A stretch of 36,079 bases of DNA from Mnemiopsis leidyi (taxonomy: Eukaryota > Ctenophora > Tentaculata > Lobata > Bolinopsidae). The stretch is taken from assembly GCA_000226015.1 (NCBI GenBank), contig JH152692.1, forward strand, positions 395,212-431,290, read 5' to 3'. Both the position numbers and the translations under genes were made by a program. This document shows, piece after piece, positions 1-11,500 of the stretch. Below the pieces are notes generated by a model. The model was given only the letters and a program-made list of their open reading frames with translations. It searched no databases and was not told the origin of the DNA. Within the stretch, counting starts at the first letter, position 1. Every line of letters begins with the position of its first letter.

Positions 1-277
1 TGTAGTGGTGTTAGTGGAGGTGGGACACGTTTATAGAACCTGGTGTAGTGGTGTTAGTGGAGGTGGGACACGTTTATAGAACCTGATGTAGTGGTGTTAG
101 TGGAGGTGGAACACGGTTATAGAACCTGATGTAGTGGTGTATGTGGAGGTGGGACACGTTTATAGAACCTGGTGTAATGGTGTTAGTGGAGGTGGGACAC
201 GTTTATAGAACCTGGTGTAGTGGTGTTAGTGGAGGTGGGACACGTTTATAGAACCTGGTGTAGTTATGTTAGTGGAG
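1..277. repeat. 43-bp minisatellite, about 6.4 copies
   Basis: Units start at 1, 44, 87, 130, 173, 216 and 259, an exact 43-bp period; the last copy is partial. The unit is a GT/AG-rich stretch followed by acacgtttatagaacctg. Substitutions are few and no indels break the register, so the array is probably young. It begins at the window edge, so its full length is unknown. It lies just beyond the apparent 3' end of gene A, in the 3' flank or in an intron if that gene continues leftward. Confidence 0.95.
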
Positions 278-349
278 ACAATGAGACTAGTCTTGAGGAG
301 CTATCTATGTAACTGACAGTATCTGAAGTTTGTACTAGTAACTGAGGTT

Positions 350-3300
350 CTACATTGAGCTGTAGGTGAAATATAAACCTGCTCGCTTCTTGTAGTTGAC
401 TACGGGGTACTCCTTGAACTCCTCGTCTTGTTCCAGGAGAGGGCAGGTAGCGTTGTAGAACTTGCAGACGTAGGGGAAGGTCGTGTCTGTGTTAGTCATG
501 TCTTCCCACTTGCCTAGGGGCGGAAAATTGGATAACTGTTTTTGGTCAAGTCATTTCTTTGATCTATGATACGGAATTGTTTAGCACTTGCCCTGGGTCT
601 TAAACAGCCTACATTTGAATTTCGTAAGCTTTGACGGGAATAAGCGTAATAAATACTTATAATTTTAGTTTTTAATCTAACCAACTCCTATGAAGATTAA
701 CTCACCAGCTTTAGCGATGTCTATGACAGCGTAGTTACTACCAGTACTGCCTCCGTTGTCTGGTTCATCCTGTTTCCAGTTGCTATATCTGGAAGACTCT
801 TCTTGAGTGAACCACTGCCATTTCCCCTCTTTACTTTCGTCTGTTATTCCTGCGGCAAGACAAGGTTTCATAGCTGTTACAGCTAGGTTACACACTTTTT
901 AAAATTTTACTCAATCACTTAGTGTGTTAGATATCATTTTCATTGCTATTATTATCATAGCTATTGAGCCATTATATCCATGATAGCAATGATAGCTATG
1001 ATATATTTGAGAGATGATTAGACTAAGACTCTTACCGATCCATGCTTTTTCGATGCTGTTGTTCTGAAGAAGTCTGAAGACCCTATCATTCTGTTTGTGA
1101 TCTAATATCGAAACTAGCTGTGCTGCTGGTTTCCAGGCCTCGCATGCTGCATGTGCTCCCTGTATCTACGGGATAGCTATGATGAGAATGTTTTGTTTCA
1201 GAGAGCGACATCGATTGATAAACAATTTGGTGTATTTCCGAGAGTTTCAAAATAAATTCGCAAGATAAATTCGCATCAATATCAAATATTAGAATCAATC
1301 AGATGAAACAAGTTGTGCTCGCGAGATACCTAACTCTTAACTTTACACTCTAGATACAATGCACTTACCCCTTTCTTCTCTTTAAACAACTTCAGCTCGA
1401 AGGGAGCTTCTGGGTCCCACAAACTGCCAGAAAACACGTGGTCCTCCTCGTCTCCCTCCTCGTACCGCTTGATCACGACATCAGTGCTAGCTTGTACGAA
1501 CTCCTTGGAGTTGTACGCTAGACACTGGTAAAGACCGGGATCTCCGTCGGTTGGATACTTGAATACCAGCTTCCTGATCCTGGAGTCGGCTGTCACGACG
1601 TCCTCTGTAAAGATCCGGTTGCTACCCGACACACTTTTACCGTCCTTGTACCACCCTATGTACACCTGGGTGAAGTAATACCGTGATGGTTTTGTAGGTC
1701 AGACATTAGAATACGTACTGCCAATCACTGAGCCTAAATCTCGTAACTAAAATCTGCCTACTTACTTTCTAGTTAATAGAATATGATCATAACTACAAGT
1801 ACAATACTTACTGCGTCGGAAGACACGATGTCGACAGCACAGGTCAAGTTGAAGGATGCATATCTGTTAGGAATGATTGTGTAGGAAGGTGAAATCCCCT
1901 TAAAGTTGATCTCATAACTCTTAGGCTCCTCCTCTAACGTCAGCACTAGGGAGTTTATCCCGACGGAGTTTCTCACTTGACAGAAGTAGCCTCCAAAGTC
2001 GCTCTCCTCCACATTGGCGATGACAAGTCTCCGTCCGTAATCCTGCACGCAGGTCTTCTCCCCACAGCCCGATATACTGGAGGTAGCCTGGATGGTGGCC
2101 GCTTTAGCCCACGTGTACTCCGCTGGCGGGTACCTGGGAAGAACATTAGTAGGTACATGTTGTTCTTGAAGAACTTATAGTTATAGAAGTGGTGATAAAA
2201 GAAGTTTTAAAAGTACCTTAGAGTTATAAAGGTAGGTTATTTAATCGTATATGATTGTTCCTTTTAAGATACGTTTGACTTCACGAGTGTACACTAAAGG
2301 TAAACTAAATTTTGTAGCCTAACACAAGCTGAATAAGACTCTTACAACTAACCCGTAAGCTCCACAGTAGAGGGTAGCATCCTCCCCGATCTTAACTTTG
2401 TCCCCGTAACTGGCGTCCTCTAGGGCGATGGGGGGAGCACTGACCTGGTTCTGGGAACCCCGGATCTTGAAGGTGATCTGAGAGAGGATGTGGGTACCCC
2501 CCACGTCAGGATCTTTCACTATCGCGATACACTTGTAGATGCCTGGAGAAGGTTGTAGTGTTTTAGAGACTCTCGAATCTCGATATAGTGATATGCTCTG
2601 AAATTAAGTTGGGGTAGGCAAGATAGTTGTTAATACTTAATAAGCTACTATAGACTACTTGACATAGTTCACAGTAGATTAGTTTCCGTACCTGCATGGC
2701 TCTCTCTGACGTTGAGAATGTAAAGATCTCCGTAGCCATCTTGTCCAACTTTGCTGTTCATGAAAATGTCCGCCTCACTGATAGTGTTCCCGTCCTTAGT
2801 CCACTGGATCTGAGCTAGTGGGTAGGAGGCGCCCGCTTTGTTGCACTTCAGTATCGCTCGAGCTGAGGAATGTGTGTTATATATAGTATTCAAAACAAGG
2901 TTCGCAGGGTGTAAATCTAGAGAGATAGTAACATAGACAGTGCTGCCGTTATGTAGCCCTCTATTTTAACCGATAACTTAACGAGATATACCCTTGACCT
3001 ACCCTTGTTAGTGACGACTCCGTCAGAGGAAACTACAGTGCTCTCGAAACTGGTGTGTTTGATGAGGACCTCACTGACCCTGCTGAGCAGGGAGTAGCCG
3101 TCCTGGGAGCGGGCTTTGCACTGGTAGTATCCAGCATCTGTAACCTCCACATTCGATATCCATATCTTCGTAGAACCTGGGACGGTACAGCATTAGAGTT
3201 TTGTTGGATTGAAATCATTCACTTACATATTATTTTGCATCCGTAAGGTGTTGCCTGGGAAAAAGAAAATTTTATGAAGCTGAGAGCTCTGTCTCCATCT

Positions 3301-4059
3301 TATAACCAGTAATAGCAACCCACCCGCCAAGTAAAGGTGATCGTCACTGGTCATGTCGCCGGAAGGCAATGTGTCCATCTTGTACCAGTAGTACTGGACC
3401 GGCTTGTCTGCATTCACGAAGCAGGAGAGAGTCAGGGACCGTCCTTTAGTCACTACTTGGTTCTCTGGCTCCTGATGTGGGGTTGTACTTGTTACTTGTG
3501 ATTGTACAAAACCTAGGTTATAAGGGTTTATGGCTGTTAGAATCACGGGTCTTCCTTATTTGCATATTTGAAAACCGCCCTGCAAATGTCTGATCAACTG
3601 AAATATGCCTTGAAAATACCTGAGAGAACTTGAAGTTTTTGAGGGCAGCAGGACCGAGCTTGAACCAGTCGGGGGCCTCACAACTATTAGCAGCCACACA
3701 TACGTTCTCGTGCTCCCGTCTCAATACAGGTCTGTCGTCCGGACACACACATCGCCCTGTAGTCCTTCCTGGACATTCCTGAAGTTGGTTTAGATGTGGT
3801 CATGGAAACAAGGATTGTATTTTACAGTAGCATGTAGTTGTTGTTGTCAAATGAAAAAAATGTTGCAGAGTGCTGTTCAAGTATTCTGTATGGCATTGAG
3901 GAAGGCGAAGGTTGTGCTGACCTGATAGTAAAATCTCTGGGGGCAGGTGGATATACAGATGGGGGCATCTTCCTTCCAGACCATGTCACCGGAACAGTAG
4001 CCGCTACAACTCGCTGTAGAAATCAGGGAGAGGAGCAGCAGAACTGAACGTCTTAACAT
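350..4059 (-). CDS. Gene A: secreted TIL-like / four-Ig / C-type lectin protein, 11 coding exons
   Basis: Coding exons in order: 4059-3922, 3778-3620, 3471-3324, 3176-3003, 2862-2692, 2542-2353, 2133-1812, 1665-1369, 1159-1036, 849-706, 513-350. Intron phases 0,0,1,1,1,2,0,0,1,1 keep one frame of 676 codons plus TAG at 350-352. The protein starts with a signal peptide (MLRRSVLLLLSLISTASCSG), then a Cys-rich TIL-like domain (exons 1-2), then four Ig domains with the usual Cys-Trp-DxGxYxC pattern (exons 3-8; for example DAGYYQC and DPGLYQC), then a C-type lectin domain (exons 9-11) with AWIG, DEPDN, GKWED and FPYVCK. It aligns along its length with the intronless gene B. Unlike B it ends soon after the lectin domain without sushi or GPI segments, so it reads as secreted. 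A splice from a weak donor near 379 to exons left of the window could instead add them. The ATG is chosen for its signal peptide. Role unknown; recognition or adhesion is inferred. Confidence 0.85.
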
Positions 4060-4112
4060 GATGCTGAGTAGGTGAGGTGGTGTTAGTTGGTTTTAGAAGT
4101 TTCGGGTGGGTG

Positions 4113-4520
4113 TTAGTAAGTGTTGGGTGTTAGTAAGTGATGGGTTTGAGTAAGTGTTGGGTGTAAGTAAGTGTTGGGTGTTAGTAAGTGTTGGGTGTTA
4201 GTTAGTGTTGGGTGCAAGTAAGTGTTGGGTGTAAGTAAGTGTTGGGTGTTAGTAAGTGATGGGTGTTAGTCAGTGTTGGGTGTTAGTCAGTGTTGGGTGT
4301 TAGTAAATGTTGGGTGTAAGTAAGTGTTGGGTGTAAGTAAGTGTTGGGTGTAAGTAAGTGATGGGTTTGAGTAAGTGTTGGGTGTAAGTAAGTGTTGGGT
4401 GTTAGTAAGTGTTGGGTGTTAGTAAGTGTTGGGTGCAAGTAAGTGTTGGGTGCAAGTAAGTGTTGGGTGTTAGTAAGTGATGGGTGTTAGAAAGTGTTGG
4501 GTGCGAGGAAGTATCTAGTG
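4113..4520. repeat. 17-bp minisatellite, 24 copies, upstream of gene A
   Basis: The unit ttagtaagtgttgggtg repeats in unbroken 17-bp register from 4113 to about 4520, with a few variable bases (tta/taa/caa at the start, tgt/tga in the middle). It begins about 50 bp upstream of the gene A start codon. Read on the gene A strand, many unit junctions spell TACTAAC, the optimal branch-point consensus. The array is followed by a C/T-rich run and a CAG at 4064-4066, four bases before the ATG. It may therefore lie in a 5' UTR intron or outron. Confidence 0.95.
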
Positions 4521-5157
4521 ATGGGCATTAGGTGATAATATTCAGTGTGCTCGTTTAGTTGAGCTATAATAGCAGTGTAGCATCAATATGCAAATTTCGA
4601 GAAGGCTAAAAAGCTATTATTAAAACTGAAGACATTTTGCTAGCAAAACAAATGTAACGTGGAATTCGATCATCAAACATCATTGAGCTGCAACGAAATC
4701 GAGCTTTAAAAGAAAGCATCTGCGTCGAGGTTTTCTGTTGACCATATAGCTATATAAGGTTAAATGAGAGCTCTATTTGGCTGTAATAATTGAGAGCTTG
4801 TATGCCAGCATTATTCCAATAATCCACTGGCTTCGCGGTCGACACACTCCAAAGGTGAATGATGTAACTTCGATAAAATCTGCAATAATTGCCATCCATA
4901 TTCAAATCATGAATGTACGGGCTGACAAATGCCGAACATCAGATATCGAAAGATGCCAATAGAGGCTTGTGTCCGAACGTTTTGTCTGTTACCATGGGTA
5001 TCGATAGGCATGTCAGACGCTTGCGGCGACTCGGATATTCAGTTATCCCATCTTCTGGTGACACCCTGGTTATATCTCAAGGGTAAAAGGCCCCACGGTT
5101 TATGCAATACTATAGTAAAGATGAATTATCCAAAGTTATAGATCTTACAAAACTCAC

Positions 5158-5406
5158 TCCTTCAAAGAGACAAAAGTTATTAAGTCCGTAAATCCCATTT
5201 ATAGGCAAATTATTGGCTGTAAAATGAGGCATGAAATGTAGCCAATGGAGACCACCACTAAACTTCATGTGATTCCAGCCGACCAATAAGATCATAGCTT
5301 CGTCGTCTTCTATCGATGCTTGTTCTCTGAAACATATTGCTTGCAAATGGGTCTCGGCGAATCCGTTGACATTTGCTCGACTTGCGAATTGTGCCAATTG
5401 GTGATC
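5158..5406 (-). CDS. Candidate internal exon, unknown product
   Basis: An 83-codon open stretch runs between a plausible acceptor (gtttaacag, before 5406) and a good donor (GGA|gtgagt, after 5158), phase 0 at both ends. It begins DHQLAQFASRANVNGF. I recognise no domain. Two other phase-0 candidates on the same strand would join it in frame: 6999-6946 (18 codons, donor gtaagg) and 4879-4811 (22 codons then TAA). Open stretches of this length occur by chance in this AT-rich window, and this model competes with a 5' UTR intron of gene A over the same ground. It may be nothing. Confidence 0.2.
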
Positions 5407-6363
5407 CTGTTAAACACTAGCGGGGAAGTGATCACAGAGGATATTTTTTATCAAAGAAAATATTTTTTTATTATTGAATAATGACTTCATTGCAAAATTA
5501 TCAAAGGATCGCATTAAAGAAAGTCACAAATCCAGAAGCGTGCAGATGAAAAAACGTGTAGAAACTAAAACTAAAAGTTTGAGTAAAGAGCACATCTTTA
5601 ACGACGTTCAAAGTTGATGGATATCATCTATAGAGCATATAGAAGGCGGTATGCAGTAGTGCACACAAAGCTCTTATTATGGGCGTAATGTTAGCGACCC
5701 ACTGCACTTAGTCACCCTGATTTGATTGTCGTATTTGACCAACATATCTCATATCTTGTGTAATGAGTCTCGATCCATTAACACACAATGTGTGCTGTTT
5801 AGGGCTTCCCTTTTCTCACTTTAGAAAGTAGGTGAGATGATGATCACCCCTTTCAGATAGGTTAAGTACTCATGACAATCCCATCATATCAGGACTGTAT
5901 CATCTGTAGTATCAACCATCAATGTGAAGAGATCGCAATATCGCATCATTTCGAAATCCAAGAATGTGAGATGGGCTGGGCTAGAGCAGCAAATACATGT
6001 TGCTGCACGAATTCCACAAACACGATCTGTAGGAATATGTGATTGCTGACAGCTCAAGATTTCGAAAATTCAAACTGCTAATTAGTGAATAAAAACACCC
6101 TATCACAATGATTAAGAAATAAGTGCACATAAAGTCAGAAGTTCTACAAATTGGTTATCAGTCCATTGCATAGGTTGTGGTCACAGTTGCTATCTGCCGC
6201 AACACTGAGCTGTATTTCCTACTCCTCGAGTATTCCCAGCCAACCACAGTCTGAAATCTTTACATTGTAGTACAATGTGTCTGTACTTTTAACAGGCCAT
6301 CTTTAGTTCTCTTGATATATGTGCATCGGATTTTAGAGGGGCGCTCTTGATTCGGAAATTTAA

Positions 6364-6429
6364 CAGAACGTTACCTCTGAGACTTTTGGTAACCTACAGA
6401 ACGTTACCTCTGAGACTTTTGGTAACCTG
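6364..6429. repeat. 33-bp direct duplication
   Basis: Two back-to-back copies of cagaacgttacctctgagac plus the following 13 bases start at 6364 and 6397. They are nearly identical. No reading frame or known element is associated. Confidence 0.9.
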
Positions 6430-6750
6430 CACTCCAACAGACCATGAGGTTTTCAAACAGAGTGATTTAGACTATAAGAAGCACGAGGAACTTACCAAAA
6501 AGAACTTGTAGTCAAGATTGTTTGTAAAAAGTAAAAGCAAAGGGGAGAGAACGTAGGCAAGTACAAGCGAAGACTAAGCTGGATAGTAAACAGTAATTCC
6601 GTAGGGAGGCTCACACTCGGCCCCCACAGAGGGCCCACTATTACCCGGAAAAAGTTGACTTGAGCACGATAAACATTACCATCTCCCGCCGCACATGTGA
6701 CGGCTTATCTGCTTTCCGTCTAACAACCAACTAGCTGTCCTGCTGCGCAC

Positions 6751-6840
6751 CACGTGATGTTAATTAACCAATCAGAGGTTCTGGAGAAATGCCACGTGCT
6801 GGTAATCCGCCAATAAGAGAACATGGTAAATTGGCACGTG
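6751..6840. promoter_or_regulatory. CCAAT / E-box cluster, probable promoter
   Basis: Ninety bases contain three CACGTG E-boxes (6751-6756, 6793-6798, 6835-6840), two forward CCAAT boxes (6768-6772, 6810-6814) and one reverse ATTGG (6830-6834). The flanks are more GC-rich than their surroundings. CACGTG is bound by bHLH-zip factors and CCAAT by NF-Y; their density here is the evidence. Direction is unclear. On the minus strand it could drive gene A through a 5' UTR exon ending at 6496 (donor G|GTAAGTT) spliced to the acceptor beside the ATG. On the plus strand a CAG|GTAAGT donor follows at 7417. Confidence 0.4.
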
Positions 6841-7836
6841 GGCGTGTGTCTGTGTAAGGGATATGTCTCAAATAAGGAGGGAATAGGGAACACAGTGCCA
6901 TCAGTTTCAGGATAGTAGGTACTCTGACAGATTCACCAACCTTACCTCATCAACAATAGCATTATTGAACACAACTTTTGAGAGCTTAAATATCAAATTC
7001 TAGGCTTGGCCTATAGCCATATATAACAAATTTGAAATAGTTTTATTTTACAGTCCACCCGACCTCAAACAAAGATCTTAAGATTGATGTATTGGATAGC
7101 TCACTGAAACTCCTAGGTAAAAAGTAGTACAAATATGACATCAGTCATAATGCATGGGATTTGAAGTCAATACTAACTAAAAATTAAGAACGATTTTTAT
7201 CGGCAAAAGTAGGGTGTTGCCTTGATGAATCTATGCTACGTGATATCTTTATTTACAATGATCATGTAAATATTATCAAATTGATTATGTAACATAAAAT
7301 CGATTATGTAACAAAGCAAGGATACTATGCAATATCACGGATAATATTCGGTCATTTGATTTAATCATAACACTTTTTGATCCAGTAATTCTGTATTTCG
7401 GGAGCTCAAACTTGCAGGTAAGTGCATAAAATTTCACAAAACAACAAACAATAACTGCTTCGATACTAGATATACTTGAATGTACTTTTGTATTGTGTAC
7501 ATTTTAACTAACTTATGTCGGACTAAAATAGGTGAATAAACAAGCAAAGCACGATAAGCGTTAAATGTATAATGTATACAGAACATCATTCATGTTTCAT
7601 ATGAACATCAAGGTTGTCATTATCCGAGAACAAGTATGTCGTGAAAGTTGCTCGAAATAAAGCTGCAGTAGAAGTACGATAAAATCTTATTCAAGCTCAC
7701 TTCCAACTAATTCAAAGCAAATTATGCAAGTTGGAACTTTCAGTACAATGCGACGTCTGTACTTGTAGAACAGAGCAACAAGAAAACAAGATAAACCGCT
7801 GTAGGACGCTGCAATAGAGCACCCCGGACATTTGTT
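6841..7836. other. Non-coding, possible untranslated exon ends
   Basis: No coding gene recognised. The one notable site is a perfect plus-strand splice donor, CAG|GTAAGT, with the exon side ending at 7417. An acceptor-like tttgtttcag at 7831-7840 and a donor G|GTAAGG at 7949 bound a 109-base stretch with a short ATG-started frame. These could be 5' exons of a plus-strand gene, but such matches can arise by chance. Confidence 0.3.
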
Positions 7837-8391
7837 TCAGACCTGACCAGCGGAGAAACTCGCGCTGGAGAAACTTACAAAAACAATGAGAGATATGCCA
7901 GCTGGGACAAAGGCTCGTGACACCGGAAACTCAATAGTTAGGTCATATGGTAAGGGGAACATTGTTGGTAAACACGGGGGGCGGGAAGTGTAAACAATGC
8001 GAGTCAGTGTGGAGATTACACCATTACACCACCTATAGAGCAATAGTGTTGGATATCTATCATGTGGGGGGCCAGTCCGGACTTGCAAATGCAGCTCAAA
8101 ACGGACAGGTTTGAACAACTGTTGCAGTAAAATAAAGAACAAAAGGGATTTCAGTACAAATGTTGCAGTACAACTAACACTACAAGACAGTTGCAAAGAA
8201 AGTCCATAAAGAAAATAAAGAATGAAGAAGGAAGTGTGCTTATAAAGAAGTGAGTCAGTTAAAGTAGGAGTCCAGCCCTGTGATACGAGTAACAGGGTAC
8301 TTGTCATGCAGCTTGTGAAAATCCAGTCCTGCCCAGGGAACCTCAATAGTCTCCCGAAAGGGTGAAACCAAATTATTGGGCAAATACCCAC
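7837..8391 (-). CDS. 184-codon open frame, doubtful
   Basis: A continuous frame of 184 codons starts MGICPIIWFHPFGRLL. It is rich in Leu, Phe and Ser, with two hydrophobic stretches (about residues 54-92 and 161-180). No family is recognised. Its start lies 117 bp from the X-box at 8508-8521, a normal distance for RFX-driven genes. It also contains an internal GTAAGT that could serve as a splice donor. Composition and lack of recognisable motifs suggest it may be a chance frame. Confidence 0.15.
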   Translation of the reverse strand: MGICPIIWFHPFGRLLRFPGQDWIFTSCMTSTLLLVSQGWTPTLTDSLLYKHTSFFILYFLYGLSLQLSCSVSCTATFVLKSLLFFILLQQLFKPVRFELHLQVRTGPPHDRYPTLLLYRWCNGVISTLTRIVYTSRPPCLPTMFPLPYDLTIEFPVSRAFVPAGISLIVFVSFSSASFSAGQV

Positions 8392-8445
8392 TTTACGGTG
8401 TCCTGCATTCTCTCATACCTCCTGTCCTAGCTCTCTAGATTTGAT

Positions 8446-8521
8446 CACGTGATTAGCTGATTTAGCCACGTGGTCGTCTTGTCAAGGTCAGGTGTTTGGA
8501 CGCGAGGGTTTCCATGGCAAC
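8446..8521. promoter_or_regulatory. RFX X-box with two E-boxes
   Basis: GTTTCCATGGCAAC at 8508-8521 matches the palindromic X-box GTTNCCATGGNAAC at every fixed position. Two CACGTG E-boxes lie nearby (8446-8451 and 8467-8472). X-boxes recruit RFX factors, which in animals mainly control cilium genes and usually sit within about 200 bp of the start. A twelve-position match is unlikely by chance in 36 kb. The gene served is not clear: the minus-strand frame starting at 8391 and an unseen plus-strand gene are both possible. Confidence 0.5.
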
Positions 8522-8760
8522 CTGTCAATGAGTTTATAACCCCCGTGACCTGTCCCCATGTGGACGGGAAGTCAGATTGGCAGCTGTTTTAGGGAAATGT
8601 GGGAAAATATGGGAAACTTCAAGGTCGAATATTCTGAGTATTGATTGGATGCTTCACCTGACAGTTCTTCTGGAGATGTTTTTCCTTTGGGATGTGACTT
8701 ACGTTGAATTGTTTGAAGGTTACCAGCTGTATAAAGACTAAAAGGTAGAGTCAAGCGCTA

Positions 8761-11500
8761 CGTTCCTTCTTATCTATTCTTTTTAAAATGGCTACTTTTG
8801 CCTCTGGACTGAGATGAGTGGGGAATTTCGTTTAAGTGAACTACAAATAATCGATACTTTTTCGTTTTAAAATTAACACATCTTACGTCGCACAAATATG
8901 TTTATTAAAATGACATGTTATGGTCATGTTTCATAACACGATATAAAGGTCACCACAACAAAGGTAAGCCGAGAATTGGCCAAAAATTATCTAGAAACGG
9001 TAACCTTGAAACGGAAATCAATACTCTAATTTTCTGACCCCACAGCTGGACGAAGGCAGATGCGAGATGTCGTGTTTAAGACAGAGTACATCAATTTAAC
9101 TCATCATTCTCCAGTTCTACTCGGCATAAATTATAAATTTTACTGCTAGTTTACTGCTAGTTTAATGCTAGTTTACTTCTAGGCCAACTTAACGATTAAC
9201 GTCCTATTGTCGTGCAAAAGTTTGTTTTGGCTTTTGAGTAAGACCTATCGACCAAATGTTAATTGAAAAGACACCATATGACCTAGACCGTGATACTTCC
9301 GCTGGGTGTGTTTTTTTTACTTTTATGTATGCAATATTTCATCTTTTCTATTGAAATTAAAAGCAATCTAACGGCACGAACTGGGGTATCAAAGTTCAGA
9401 ATAAAACGGAGGAAAAGAAAAGCATGCGGTCCGGGGTCCTACGTTAATCGAAACAGGAAAATCTCGCTGACTAGGAAGAAAATTCAATAGAATCCTCACT
9501 AATGATATCACGCCGTTACACGACATTTTCCAGTGAGGGGCTTGTCTCATTACCTAAAGGATAAGAATTGAGTTGATGTCATCATGGGTGTTTGTTTAGT
9601 GTTTGTGTAAGCGAGGTGCTAGCTTTGTCGCCCCGGATTCAAGTGCTGCCGCAAAACGCCGTGAGACAAGTAGCAGCACAAAGAGATATCCACCCGGCTG
9701 CAAATCGTCCGGTTTAAAAGTATGCCAGTGTGGACTGTGGTAGACAGCAGGATATCGAATGCGGTGATTATGCTTGCGCGGTTATGACTTGTGATTTTTA
9801 AAACGTATATTTTGGAATTACCGTCGAACTGTCCAGCTGATGTGGTGAGTAGAGAAATTTTTCTGTTTTTATTTTTTATCATTTGACAAATTTACATGTT
9901 ATTTCCTCATAATAATCAAACTACTTAAAACTTTCTTCTAAAACGCTGGTATGCAGTTAATAAACTGTTCAATCCAAAGCGAAAATAGTTACCTTATAAC
10001 AGAAGAACCAAGCCTCTCCAAATACAGCACAAATCGAAGAGAATAACCATTGACAACTGGCAGTGAAATGATATCGATAACGTTTACAGCACTATGCACT
10101 ATACTCACATACCTTGCCTTATATTACTTTAAAGTTAATTGAGACTTTAAGATCTAATTGAAGAAGACACAACTGCTATATCGTATCAAATCACATGACC
10201 CAACTATAAATACATTTGCACACGACCGGCTAGTTATGTGCTCCAGTTTCCAATTAAAACTTGTGTATTTTAATGATGAGCCTAAACGAGGCAGGTTAGA
10301 CTTTAACGTGGAAGACTTTTAACAATACGTTTAATCAATACGCCAAAATTTGTCAAGTCTCCGGTCTAGTGAGTGTTGGGTCCGACTCAGCGACTCATTT
10401 GATGAAAGTAAATCTTGCCTTTAATAGGTTAGAGTTTAACGCGTTGTTAAACAAACCATTAAGTAGAACTTATTCAAGAATTAAAACTAAAAAAACCAGG
10501 ATTATAGTTATTCGACGGTATATCATACAATTAAAATGCTGTTCATCAACAATTGCTGCATGTAATGGAGATCGTATAAATGGTCTCGGATGTTGCAACT
10601 CGATATTTTACATCTAACGAGAAGCTTAATGTTTTTTGATCCAATTTTGCGACAGCTGCAATTTTCGTTGAGATCAGAGATGTACTTTAGTTTGTGCAGG
10701 TGGCTGGTGAATTACTATTGGTTTTACCATAGAGAAGGTATGTGGACGTTTCTATGTGTATTAAAAAAGGCCCTTGAAAAAACCGTAGATTTAAAACAGT
10801 GATTTTTTCGAAGTGGAGGATTAGTTCCATTTCAAATCTTCATTTTAATAAATTTTCGATGGCGGTTCTCTGGTTCTATATTTAAATGTCTAATTTGAAA
10901 TCACTTTTACGCGATTAAAGAGCCTTTTTTCAACTTGGTTAAGAAATTGAAAATTCGCAATGATCAAATATATTGGTATATACAAATTCAATACAAAAAA
11001 TAAATATGTCCTTAGGTTTGGAAGGACTGTGCAATCCGTTGGACATTTCCATTGGTTGTTGCTGTAAACTTTAAAGATGCGGTTGATGAAAAAATGGCAA
11101 CTGAAGTTTTTGGATCGATCGTAGAAAATTTTACAGCAATCAACCATGCTTGATACAATATTATCTCAAATAAGCATCACTGACAATAATACAATTCGTG
11201 ACACTGATAGTATCCTTCTTATGGCTGGTTTTTGCAAATAAGTTCAATTAGGTTTGCTACACTATTCTTGTTTAACTTGGGAATTCACATGTGATTTAAA
11301 CATTTAAGATTTATCTGATGTAACCGGGAAATATAATTTCTAATTTAGTCCCTTCTATATGGTTGAATCCTTGTGGAGTATCAGCTTGAATAAAATTCTG
11401 CTAAAGCTATATCTCCATCAATTACAAAATTTAACCACGATAAAAACCAATATTAAAAACAGCAGGCGAAAGTATATCCAAAACAATCAGCGGACAATCC
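8761..11500. other. Gene-poor stretch between X-box region and gene B
   Basis: AT-rich. I see only short reading frames without recognisable motifs, no tandem array and no transposon signature. A plus-strand donor-like AAG|GTAAGC occurs at 8963. No poly-T tract abuts the gene B stop on the plus strand, so no obvious retrocopy poly-A tail remains. Confidence 0.5.

Larger units (their letters stand above)
4521..6750. other. Mostly non-coding stretch upstream of gene A
   Basis: No recognised gene. It holds a 33-bp direct duplication (6364-6429), a strong minus-strand splice-donor match (G|GTAAGTT, exon side ending at 6496) and a weak candidate minus-strand exon (5158-5406), reported separately. 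The rest is AT-rich with short chance reading frames. Confidence 0.5.

Noticed and set aside
3223..3260. A small in-frame exon between gene A exons 3 and 4 (after the ccccag-like acceptor near 3260)
   Set aside because: Including it breaks the phase with exon 4. Skipping it gives a join (G|GT) that matches gene B residue for residue.
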